Source: Nitrospirota bacterium | Lineage (GTDB): Bacteria > Nitrospirota > Thermodesulfovibrionia > Thermodesulfovibrionales > UBA6898 | NCBI GenBank assembly: GCA_029858145.1 | Contig: JAOUFP010000057.1 | Location: 1-10,417 of the forward strand | Reading direction: 5' to 3' | Length of the DNA stretch: 10,417 bases | The notes under the pieces: model-generated | What the model was told of the DNA's origin: nothing | The model's database searches: none | What the model saw: the letters and a program-made list of their open reading frames with translations, nothing else | Program-made: the position numbers and the translations under genes | Shown: piece by piece, positions 1 through 5,251 of the stretch | How the letters are laid out: each line of letters starts with the position of its first letter | Numbering within the stretch: position 1 is the first letter of the stretch

Positions 1-68
1 AAAAGGAAATCCCCAAAAAGGAAGTCAAAAAGCCGGCAAAGAAAACGACACGGAAAAAAGGGGAATAA
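1..68 (+). CDS. C-terminal tail of a lysine-rich protein (5' end outside window)
   Basis: The frame starting at base 3 reads KEIPKKEVKKPAKKTTRKKG, then E and a TAA stop at 66-68. About half the residues are Lys or Arg, with the Pro-Ala-Lys pattern typical of unstructured basic tails that bind nucleic acid or ribosomes, such as histone-H1-like tails. The other two + frames also stay open here for a while, so the choice of frame rests on the regular lysine-proline pattern alone. No domain is visible and the function cannot be named. This may instead be a chance frame in A-rich DNA. Confidence 0.4.
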   Translation, partial: KEIPKKEVKKPAKKTTRKKGE

Positions 69-94
69 GTTCAATAAGTACTCTCAACAGTAAT

Positions 95-111
95 TTTGCG
101 AATGGCGCAAA
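95..111. other. Small perfect hairpin after the truncated gene
   Basis: TTTGCG (95-100) and CGCAAA (106-111) form a perfect 6-bp stem with a 5-base loop, 27 bases after the stop at 68. No T-run follows on either strand, so it is not a classical intrinsic terminator. It could protect the 3' end of a message. A second weak hairpin, GGCG/CGCC at 225-238, is followed by CTTTTCTGTT and may be the true terminator. I see no gene in the rest of 69-349. Confidence 0.3.
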
Positions 112-349
112 TACGCTGTTCAGGCTTACTGTAAATATAGCTTATCTGATATCTGAGTTATCGCACCTTCAAAGAAAGGCGGTTACCACCTGCTCCAGTT
201 TTTAGGAATCGTCAGGCATCGTTCGGCGCGGTTTCGCCCGGCTTTTCTGTTGCTCTTCAGGACGCTTTTCGAATTATGATCTTGTAAAATTTATCGCGAT
301 TCCTGTAAAGTTTAACCAGAAATCGGGGATTTCTTGGGGGATACAGGAT

Positions 350-856
350 ATGATCAAGCATTGCGGTGCGATTTTCCTTTTGTTTTTTCTGGTGACCAGT
401 TGTGCTTGCCCCGCCCTCAAAGAACCGGATATGCATTTGCATGAAGATCCTTTAGCTTTACAGAAGACCGATAAGGAAGCAGGCTTTTCGATAGATGATT
501 CAACAAAAAAAATGATGTATGAGTACAGAACTCTGTCAGCAAATACCTGGGTCATAAGAGTTGGGGATATGCTGCGGGATTACATCAGCAATGTCGCGAA
601 ATATTCATTCCGGGTGCTTCAGGAGGACGCTTCCAATAAAATCCCTCTGCACATACATTTCAGGGTTGACAGCTATAAATTTGAAGATTGCCGTGCGACT
701 GTGGATATGACGATAAGCGTGAGCAGGGGCGATGTGCTGGTGTTAAACAAGAAATATGTTGCTCAGGGAAAAGCTGCCCACCAGTCAACTCATTTGGCCT
801 TTAATGCTATTTTTCACGAATTTATGTCTGATTTCATTCAGAAGGTGAACGATTAG
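350..856 (+). CDS. Small putative lipoprotein, function unknown (168 aa)
   Basis: The N-terminus is a typical lipoprotein signal: M-I-K-H, a hydrophobic core at about residues 5-16, then the lipobox V-T-S-C with the modified Cys at residue 18. The mature protein would be acylated and held at the inner or outer membrane. After a short linker there is an acidic stretch (about residues 40-60), then a region at about 65-165 that looks like a compact alpha/beta domain, with alternating hydrophobic stretches (IPLHIHFRVDSY, ATVDMTISVSRGDVLVL) and a helix near the end. Small envelope assembly or transport-accessory lipoproteins have this style, but I recognise no family. The start codon fits the signal peptide; upstream there is a G-rich GGGGGATACAGG and no ideal ribosome binding site. 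TTGTAA (282-287) with TAAAGT (306-311) is a weak promoter candidate. The gene stands alone. Confidence 0.75.
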   Translation: MIKHCGAIFLLFFLVTSCACPALKEPDMHLHEDPLALQKTDKEAGFSIDDSTKKMMYEYRTLSANTWVIRVGDMLRDYISNVAKYSFRVLQEDASNKIPLHIHFRVDSYKFEDCRATVDMTISVSRGDVLVLNKKYVAQGKAAHQSTHLAFNAIFHEFMSDFIQKVND

Positions 857-1001
857 CGATAGTCATGCCCTTGCTGTTATCAGCAGGTGCCGGCTGCTGC
901 AAAGCCGGGGAAGCCTGACCATGACAGAGCGATGAGGGGCGGGATTCTTCTATGTCGAAGTGCATGATCCTATTGTTCGCTCAACAGGTCACTAACACCA
1001 G

Positions 1002-1107
1002 AATAGCGGAACGTATCACTTATGCATTGCGCGTCCGCTTCTGCGGAACAGACCTGCACTACATAAGCGAAGCAAGCCGCCGGATACCGCCGTTTACGTT
1101 CTGTATT
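1002..1107. other. 106-base foldable element with imperfect terminal inverted repeat
   Basis: The outer stem pairs AATAGCGGAACGTA (1002-1015) with TACGTTCTGTATT (1095-1107): 13 pairs including one G-T, with one bulged G. Inside, CTTATG (1019-1024) pairs with CATAAG (1062-1067), TGC (1028-1030) with GCA (1056-1058), and TCCGC (1034-1038) with GCGGA (1043-1047) around a TTCT loop. A second short arm can form at about 1076-1093. The result is a branched, three-way-junction-like fold. It directly abuts the hairpin at 1108-1173, so on the + strand it would be a structured RNA followed by a terminator. It could equally be a REP- or MITE-like DNA repeat. It is not an integron attC site, because the core GTTRRRY/RYYYAAC boxes are missing. 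Open reading frames across 857-1171 do not look like protein. Confidence 0.45.
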
Positions 1108-1173
1108 AAAAAAGCCCGGCGATCTCCCGTTGGGACGGTGAAAGCAATGGGTGACAGGCGCAGCGGCTTTTTT
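1108..1173. terminator. Bidirectional terminator-like hairpin at the 3' end of the H-NOX gene
   Basis: AAAAAAGCC (1108-1116) pairs perfectly with GGCTTTTTT (1165-1173), giving a T-run after the stem on both strands. The enclosed 48 bases are long for a terminator loop but contain their own small hairpin, CCGT-TGGG-ACGG (1127-1138). On the - strand it would end the H-NOX transcript, whose TAA stop lies at 1172-1174, so the stem overlaps the stop codon. On the + strand it would end any RNA coming from the foldable element at 1002-1107. I tried to match the enclosed sequence to c-di-GMP, fluoride and guanidine aptamers and found no match. Confidence 0.5.
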
Positions 1174-1696
1174 ATTTCACGAAAATAATCTCTACTGTAT
1201 CAGGTCCCAGCTTTGTTATCTGCAATTGTTCCTTGTAATGTTTGCCGACCCCTTTTACCAAACCAACCAAAAAGTCAATCAGTCCCCTTTTGGATATGTA
1301 TTTCATAATGAGGGTTTGCTCGTTCTTCCATTTATATTCGAATCTCGGCGGGCAGGCATTTGTCAGGGTCCGCGTTGTCTCCAAATGCACTTTGTCCATA
1401 TTCAGAAGAAACTCCTTTGCAGAATTTGCCCGGCGATAAAATGGCGCATATATTTTTAGCGCGAATACATTGACCCAATAATCCCCGAATGCATCCGCGG
1501 CTTGCGCAAGAGAAATGTTCAGGACCTTGCATACGGAATCGACGACTTTCAAAGCGCCAGTATCATCCACGTCTGAGGTTGCAAGGAAAATGGATTCTCT
1601 GTCTAAACCGGATAAGGCAAGGGCGTCTTCCCATTTGTCCTTTCCAAATTTCTCTGTCACCAGGTCGGATAGGCATTTTACTATTACACCTTTCAT
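1172..1696 (-). CDS. Stand-alone H-NOX heme nitric-oxide sensor (174 aa)
   Basis: This is a heme nitric oxide/oxygen-binding (H-NOX, HNOB) protein: a cytoplasmic gas sensor that binds ferrous heme through a proximal His and usually controls a partner kinase, diguanylate cyclase or chemoreceptor. The start MKGVIVKCLSDLV is the family signature. The proximal His is H104 in MDKVHLETTR, the conserved PPR is at 116-118, and the heme-propionate motif Y-x-S-x-R is Y133/S135/R137. The length (174 aa) is about that of a full single domain. The position matching the O2-stabilising distal Tyr140 of the Thermoanaerobacter protein is Phe142, and the Trp9 and Asn74 positions are Leu9 and about Trp75. By analogy with soluble guanylate cyclase and facultative-anaerobe H-NOX proteins, this predicts NO binding with exclusion of O2. 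An AGGAGG ribosome binding site lies 8 bases before ATG. A membrane protein gene lies 21 bases upstream, probably in the same operon. No recognised effector is in the window. Confidence 0.93.
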   Translation of the reverse strand: MKGVIVKCLSDLVTEKFGKDKWEDALALSGLDRESIFLATSDVDDTGALKVVDSVCKVLNISLAQAADAFGDYWVNVFALKIYAPFYRRANSAKEFLLNMDKVHLETTRTLTNACPPRFEYKWKNEQTLIMKYISKRGLIDFLVGLVKGVGKHYKEQLQITKLGPDTVEIIFVK

Positions 1697-1717
1697 TTTA
1701 AAACCTCCTGTGGTCTT

Positions 1718-2368
1718 TCAGTTTATCTTCAGGCAAGTATGGCCATACAACTGTGTGCTCTGGCCGGAGTGCTCTTTACAGTTTGCCGCCGAAGAAAGCG
1801 ACAATTCCGTTTCCTCTTTATTGAAATGAGAGTTCCGTTCAATATCGCCCTGCAGGCTGAAATATCCAGTTTCAATTGTTTTCCTGATTCCTTCCGGTGC
1901 CGTTCCATTCGCAACATTTGAGGTGGGTGAAGGAGCGTGCAAAAGCGATGCAGGCATGGCATCGGGTATTGCGAGAGGCAGGATATCGGTGGAGTCCGGC
2001 GCGTCGACGACGGCTGATATGGCCATAATGGATATCGCCGGCAGGTAATCCCCTTTGTCAGGGGTATCATTCGCCAACTGCCCGGTTTGAATTATTCTGC
2101 AACTGTTTTCCTTCAGAGGGTCCAAATGTGATTCGATAACCGGTGCGGCAGTTGCAACGGTTTCGCCTGAAGAAGGCTGAGAGCCTTGAAAAAAGAGGGT
2201 GGGGCCCCGCACTTTGCCGCTCTGACCGATTGAGTCCTTTAGGTCTCTTTTAGTCAGGGGGGTATATACAAAGAGAATCGCGAGCATAAAAAAGACCAGC
2301 AGAGTGGATTTAATGCCCTGCTTATGCGCCGTAATATCTTGTGTTACATTAATTTCATGACGATTCAC
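1718..2368 (-). CDS. Single-pass membrane protein of unknown function, upstream of H-NOX (216 aa)
   Basis: I do not recognise this protein. It has a short basic N-terminus, one strong membrane segment at about residues 21-37 (STLLVFFMLAILFVYTP), then a long tail of about 175 residues rich in Pro, Ala, Ser, Thr and Asp (about 105-160), with scattered Cys at about 90, 197 and 212. It reads as an anchored, largely disordered protein with no enzymatic motif. The start is GTG at 2368, preceded at a distance by GAAGGTG; an ATG at 2358 is the alternative and has no better ribosome binding site. The stop lies 21 bases before the H-NOX start on the same strand, so the two are probably co-transcribed. 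That context is the only hint of a role, perhaps as membrane partner or output of the NO sensor. Competing frames across this stretch are rich in Cys and Arg and look non-coding. Confidence 0.65.
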   Translation of the reverse strand: MNRHEINVTQDITAHKQGIKSTLLVFFMLAILFVYTPLTKRDLKDSIGQSGKVRGPTLFFQGSQPSSGETVATAAPVIESHLDPLKENSCRIIQTGQLANDTPDKGDYLPAISIMAISAVVDAPDSTDILPLAIPDAMPASLLHAPSPTSNVANGTAPEGIRKTIETGYFSLQGDIERNSHFNKEETELSLSSAANCKEHSGQSTQLYGHTCLKIN

Positions 2369-2779
2369 CGTGAGAACACCTTCATCGACCGGCAGCTTAA
2401 GTTATTTGTGTATTGGGTCAAAAGTTCTTCGCTCTTACATCTTTCGCAAGTCATTACTGCGCTTATATTTAATATGGCTTGTCTCAAGCAGAATATGCTG
2501 TGCCGGATATCACAATGAAGAAGTATCAAGTGCGAAGGTGACAACGTTATAGGGAAAGAGGCGCAAAGCGCGCAGTTGAAAAAAAAAGATTTACTGCGCA
2601 GATGATGGCGGCACTAAAAAAGTTCATGCTCTGCCCTGCCGGACCAACAGGGGGCCTGCCCGATAGGGGTACCAGTCCCCAATTGTCGGATTCCCGCCGG
2701 GGGCTCGTAGCGGCTTCTTGATAATATCCTGCTGCCGGGCTGATAGCAGATCCCTGCGTTTGAAGCAATAAAGTATGAG
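2369..2779. other. Intergenic region with an A-rich-loop hairpin and a GC-rich patch; no convincing gene
   Basis: No reading frame here looks like protein. GCGCAGT (2570-2576) and ACTGCGC (2593-2599) form a perfect 7-bp inverted repeat around a 16-base loop holding nine consecutive A. Next comes a GC-rich patch (about 2630-2760) with a short inverted repeat, GGGG TACCAGT CCCC (2666-2680). The - strand across this patch is open for 73 codons (2768-2547), but the translation is Pro/Gly-rich and has no ribosome binding site. The promoter of the 216-residue gene must lie in the left part, where TTGACC and AT-rich stretches occur on the - strand, but I cannot pick out one convincing promoter. Confidence 0.4.
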
Positions 2780-3256
2780 CTATCTCAGTTTCACACAGAG
2801 TTCTGCGACCCTTGCCCCAAGTTTAAAGGCATCGTTTGCTGCGCTTTCGTCAGGGCTTCCAAGACAGGCAACGCCGTAATGGCCCGAAGCGCTCATCGGG
2901 TCTCCTGCGATGATCATGCCATAGATCAGCAGACACTGAAGTATGGACATGATAGTGGTCTCCTTCCCTCCTGTATGGTGCCCGCCTGTGGCGAATGCGG
3001 CGCCGACCTTGTTTTCCATCTTTCTCCTCGTGCCGACAAACTCGTCGAATATCTTTTTGAGTTCCCAGGCCATGACCCCAAAGTAGACAGGGGAGCCTGC
3101 GATGATGCCGTCAGAGTCGATGAAGTCTTCTTTTGTCACTTCGCCTGTGCTTTTCAGAATGGCCTTTACCTTTGCTGATTCGACTCCTTTTGCCACCTCT
3201 TCAGCGAGTTTTTTTGTGTTTCCGCCTTTTGAGTAATAGAGCACCAAAACCTGCAT
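2780..3256 (-). CDS. Flavodoxin-fold FMN-binding protein, NAD(P)H:quinone oxidoreductase-like (158 aa)
   Basis: This is a flavodoxin-like protein of the WrbA / FMN-reductase superfamily, a cytoplasmic electron carrier or quinone/FMN reductase. The first strand VLVLYYS leads into the FMN-phosphate loop S9-K-G-G-N-T14. The second flavin-contact segment GSPVYFGVMAWELKKIFDEF (residues 54-73) and the glycine-rich loop ATGGHHTGG (89-97), followed by ETTIMSILQCLLIYGMIIAGD, are the usual signatures of this group. At 158 aa it is shorter than WrbA (about 200 aa) and lies within the range of generic flavodoxin-family proteins, so the substrate cannot be assigned. GGAGG lies 8 bases before ATG. It lies 72 bases downstream of the small lipoprotein gene on the same strand and may share its transcript. 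Confidence 0.9.
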   Translation of the reverse strand: MQVLVLYYSKGGNTKKLAEEVAKGVESAKVKAILKSTGEVTKEDFIDSDGIIAGSPVYFGVMAWELKKIFDEFVGTRRKMENKVGAAFATGGHHTGGKETTIMSILQCLLIYGMIIAGDPMSASGHYGVACLGSPDESAANDAFKLGARVAELCVKLR

Positions 3257-3294
3257 GATCTGCCTCCTGATATGGTTACGAGGATGCTTGCTTC

Positions 3295-3316
3295 ATGCCC
3301 CGCCTCCTGAAGCGGG
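3295..3316. repeat. Copy 1 of a 22-base palindromic repeat
   Basis: The copy begins ATGCCCCGCCTCC and ends AAGCGGG; CCCGC and GCGGG form a hairpin. It matches the copy at 3365-3386 in 18 of 22 positions, and all four differences are transitions. It lies between the lipoprotein and flavodoxin genes and could act as an attenuating or mRNA-stabilising hairpin. The pattern is that of a small REP-like dispersed element. Confidence 0.55.
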
Positions 3317-3328
3317 AAAGAAATCAGG

Positions 3329-3613
3329 CTATCCTCTGTAAATAATCTTCCCTGCCCGCTTAGGATGCCCCGTCCCCTGGGGCGGGCCGCTTGACTTTTG
3401 CTTCAGTTGAGAAATCCTTTCCCCGGCCTTTTTTGCGTACTCACTGCCGGGATATTTTTCGATAATCTCCTGATAAAGCTTCAGGGCATGCTCCTGGTTA
3501 TTCTGAAGCTCCTCGAACTGGGCGGTATTATACATTTCTGCTGCTTTCTCTTTTGAACAGCCGGCGAAACCGAATGAAAAGAGAAGAAAAAAAACGACGA
3601 AGACATATCTCAT
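3329..3613 (-). CDS. Small TPR-like lipoprotein (94 aa)
   Basis: The N-terminus MRYVFVVFFLLFSFGFAGC is a lipoprotein signal with lipobox F-A-G-C and the lipidated Cys at residue 19. The mature part holds one tetratricopeptide-like helical hairpin (about residues 26-70), with the pattern AEMYNTAQFEELQNNQEHAL then KLYQEIIEKYPGSEYAKKAG. This resembles one repeat of the BamD/YbgF/CpoB type of envelope proteins, but there is only one repeat, so it is probably a small outer-membrane or periplasmic-side scaffold. The last 22 residues (SSGPPQGTGHPKRAG and onward) do not fit the helical repeat; most of them are encoded by the palindromic repeat at 3365-3386. GGAGG lies 6 bases before the ATG at 3613. 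The gene is divergent from the one at 3766. Confidence 0.85.
   Translation of the reverse strand: MRYVFVVFFLLFSFGFAGCSKEKAAEMYNTAQFEELQNNQEHALKLYQEIIEKYPGSEYAKKAGERISQLKQKSSGPPQGTGHPKRAGKIIYRG
3365..3386. repeat. Copy 2 of the 22-base palindromic repeat, inside a coding region
   Basis: The copy begins ATGCCCCGTCCCC and ends GGGCGGG. It has the same spacing and hairpin geometry as the copy at 3295-3316; the C-to-T change in its left arm keeps a G-T pair. It lies inside the lipoprotein gene and encodes the Pro/Gly-rich residues near the C-terminus, suggesting the element inserted into the original 3' end. Confidence 0.55.
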
Positions 3614-3730
3614 GAGTCCTCCGCGAATTTATCCGGAGTTGCTGCCGGAAAATTATATTTCTCACTATATCATGAAAACGGCTTTATGAAAACATTCAAT
3701 TCAGTACGTCGCTCACACCGCAATTTTAAA

Positions 3731-3759
3731 TTGACAGTACGCGGGATTTCCTATACACT
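3731..3759 (+). promoter_or_regulatory. Sigma-70-type promoter for a leaderless transcript
   Basis: A perfect -35 box TTGACA (3731-3736) is followed, after a 17-base spacer, by TACACT (3754-3759), which matches four of six -10 positions including T1, A2 and T6. Transcription would start about seven bases on, at or next to the ATG at 3766. No Shine-Dalgarno sequence lies before that ATG. An alternative -10, TATACA (3752-3757), gives a 15-base spacer and a start 2-3 bases earlier. Confidence 0.5.
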
Positions 3760-3765
3760 TTCGCG

Positions 3766-4227
3766 ATGAGGATTTTCTTGTCCCTGATTGCTGTCCTTTT
3801 GCTGGCTTTCTCCGCGTCCGGCCATCCCGGCAAGACCGATTACAGGGGAGGGCACAAATGCTGGAAGAACTGTGGTGAATGGGAATTGAGACGCGCCGAG
3901 TATCACCTCCATGACAAGGACTGGAAACCAATCCGGCTTGATTCGAAAGACGATTCCATCGAGACGGGCGTACAGGGGGCAGTCCCTGTTCCTGGCAAGT
4001 ATTTTCTCCAAGAAGAGACTGCTGCTGCGCCGGATGTGATAGCGTCAGAAGTCCGGAATACCCCAGAAAGCCCGGGAGAGCGCCGTCAGACAATTGTAGA
4101 AAAGCATCATATTGTGACAGTCCATGAAGAAAGTCTCCTTCCGCTTCATTACATGCTGCTGCTTCTGCTGGCTTTTCTGATGCTTATGATCCTTATATTT
4201 GTGAGGAAGAAAAGGGAAAGGGAATAA
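3766..4227 (+). CDS. Exported membrane-anchored protein with YHYH-like Cys/His motif (153 aa)
   Basis: A signal peptide (residues 1-19, MRIFLSLIAVLLLAFSASG) leads straight into HPGKTDYRGGHKCWKNCGEW and EYHLHDKDWK: H20, D25, H30, C32, C36, W39, Y46, H47 and H49. This closely follows the HPGxTDxxGGHxCxxNCxxWGLxxGEYHYH motif of 'YHYH domain' surface proteins, whose conserved Cys and His suggest a metal site or a disulfide; I know of no proven function. A linker (about 55-125) follows, then a membrane segment at about 127-146 and a C-terminal RKKRERE, predicting a periplasmic domain with a C-terminal anchor and basic tail inside. There is no ribosome binding site, but a good promoter places the transcript start at the ATG. 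The gene converges on recR with only three bases between stops and no terminator, so the transcripts probably overlap. Confidence 0.85.
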   Translation: MRIFLSLIAVLLLAFSASGHPGKTDYRGGHKCWKNCGEWELRRAEYHLHDKDWKPIRLDSKDDSIETGVQGAVPVPGKYFLQEETAAAPDVIASEVRNTPESPGERRQTIVEKHHIVTVHEESLLPLHYMLLLLLAFLMLMILIFVRKKRERE

Positions 4228-4230
4228 GGC

Positions 4231-4820
4231 TCAAATCTGCCTTCTGCCTTCAAGCGCCTTGCCGAGCGTGACTTCATCGGCAAATTCAATGTCGCTCCCC
4301 ATCGGCAGTCCATAGGCGATGCGGGATACCGTAACGCCTAAAGGGCTGAGCACTTCCTTGATGTACTGAGCGGTAATCTCGCCCTTTGTGTTAGGATTGG
4401 TGGCGATGATGACTTCCTGAACACCGTTGTTTTTTACTCTCCCGACCAGTTCCCTGATCTTCAGCCTTTCAGGCGTTATCCCGTCAATAGGGGACAAGGC
4501 ACCGAGCAAAACGTGGTAGAGGCAGTGAAAACTCTTTACCCTTTCTATGACCAGAATATTGCTGGGTTCCTCGACAACGACCAGCCTGCTCCTGTCCCGT
4601 GAATCATCGCTGCAGATTTCGCTATCTCTTTTTCCGTGATGTTGAAACACTGGCTGCAGAAGCGGGCCTTTTCCTTGACCTTCTGAATCGCCTCAGCCAG
4701 TGAAAGCGCTTCGGCATCCGGCATGGAAAGGATAAAAAAAGCGAGCCTCTGTGCTGATTTTCTGCCGATCCCGGGGAGTCTCGTGAGTTCGTTGATCAGA
4801 TTTTCTATGATTCCGTGCAT
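4231..4820 (-). pseudogene. recR: RecR recombination mediator, interrupted by a one-base deletion
   Basis: RecR works with RecO and RecF to load RecA onto gapped single-stranded DNA. The N-terminal frame (start 4820) shows the helix-hairpin-helix LTRLPGIGRKSAQRLAFFIL, then the first zinc-finger half FCSQCFNITEKEI. The frame then switches: the second part reads EICSDDSRDRSRLVVVEEPS, the Toprim segment (ILVIERV, EVIIATNPNTKGEITAQYI) and the usual end GSDIEFADEVTLGKALEGRR. Inserting one base between 4622 and 4623 (an A on the + strand) restores EKEICEIC and a 196-residue protein, close to the normal 198-201. Without it the gene ends after 91 residues, before Toprim. There is no strong ribosome binding site (GAAAG only). 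It follows ybaB by 89 bases. This could be a true mutation, a sequencing or assembly error, or less likely a -1 recoding site: GAA AAA GAG lies just upstream but is not a canonical slippery heptamer. Confidence 0.9.
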
Positions 4821-4909
4821 ACAATGGCTTTCAATTTATGATTCAGGGCTCCAGGCTTATGTTTCGCTGATTTGCGATCAAGCATAGAACGACAAATGTT
4901 GTTTATTTA

Positions 4910-5251
4910 TTACCTCCCGAACATATTCCCGATATTGCCCATGCCGGGGATCTGCAAACCGCCTGTCAATTTTGACATCTCAGAGGAGACGAGTTCCTGA
5001 GCGCGCCTGATGGCCTCGTTCGCTGCCGCGATAATAAGGTCCTGAAGCATCTCAACGTCATCAGGGTTTACGACATCCTTTTCGATTTTTATCGATACGA
5101 TTTCGCCTGCTCCGCTTGCGACAACCGTGACCATGCCGCCGCCCGCAGTCGCTTCAACGGTTTTTTTCTTGGCCTCTTCCTGTGCCTTCATCATCTCTTC
5201 CTGCATCTTCTGCGCCTGACGCATCAGGTCTCCAAGCATTTTTTTAGACAT
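4910..5251 (-). CDS. ybaB: YbaB/EbfC family nucleoid-associated protein (113 aa)
   Basis: Small DNA-binding protein of the YbaB/EbfC family, which forms a tweezer-like dimer, coats the nucleoid and is nearly always encoded between dnaX and recR. From the start chosen here the protein reads MSKKMLGDLMRQAQKMQEEM, the typical amphipathic first helix, then the conserved core GGGMVTVVASGAGEIVSIKI, the VNPDDVEMLQDLIIAAANEA region, and a glycine-rich tail ending GNIGNMFGR. An ATG 45 bases upstream keeps the frame open, but AGGAG lies 5 bases before the ATG at 5251 and family members begin at this point. The start overlaps the last 8 bases of dnaX, which points to translational coupling. Confidence 0.95.
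   Translation of the reverse strand: MSKKMLGDLMRQAQKMQEEMMKAQEEAKKKTVEATAGGGMVTVVASGAGEIVSIKIEKDVVNPDDVEMLQDLIIAAANEAIRRAQELVSSEMSKLTGGLQIPGMGNIGNMFGR

Noticed and set aside
1002..1107. Integron attC site
   Set aside because: The palindromic layout is suggestive, but the required RYYYAAC and GTTRRRY core boxes are absent and no integrase is near.
1108..1173. Cyclic-di-GMP or other known riboswitch
   Set aside because: No match to the conserved core of GEMM, fluoride, guanidine or cobalamin aptamers that I could find by eye; the outer stem with T-runs is better explained as a terminator.
952..1188. 78-codon open frame on the + strand
   Set aside because: It runs through the foldable element and terminator; composition is Arg/Cys-rich and no ribosome binding site is present.
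2547..2768. 73-codon open frame on the - strand
   Set aside because: Pro/Gly-rich translation with no domain, no ribosome binding site, overlapping hairpins.
4228..4230. Terminator between the convergent genes
   Set aside because: Only three bases separate the stops and no hairpin with T-run was found there, so no feature was called.
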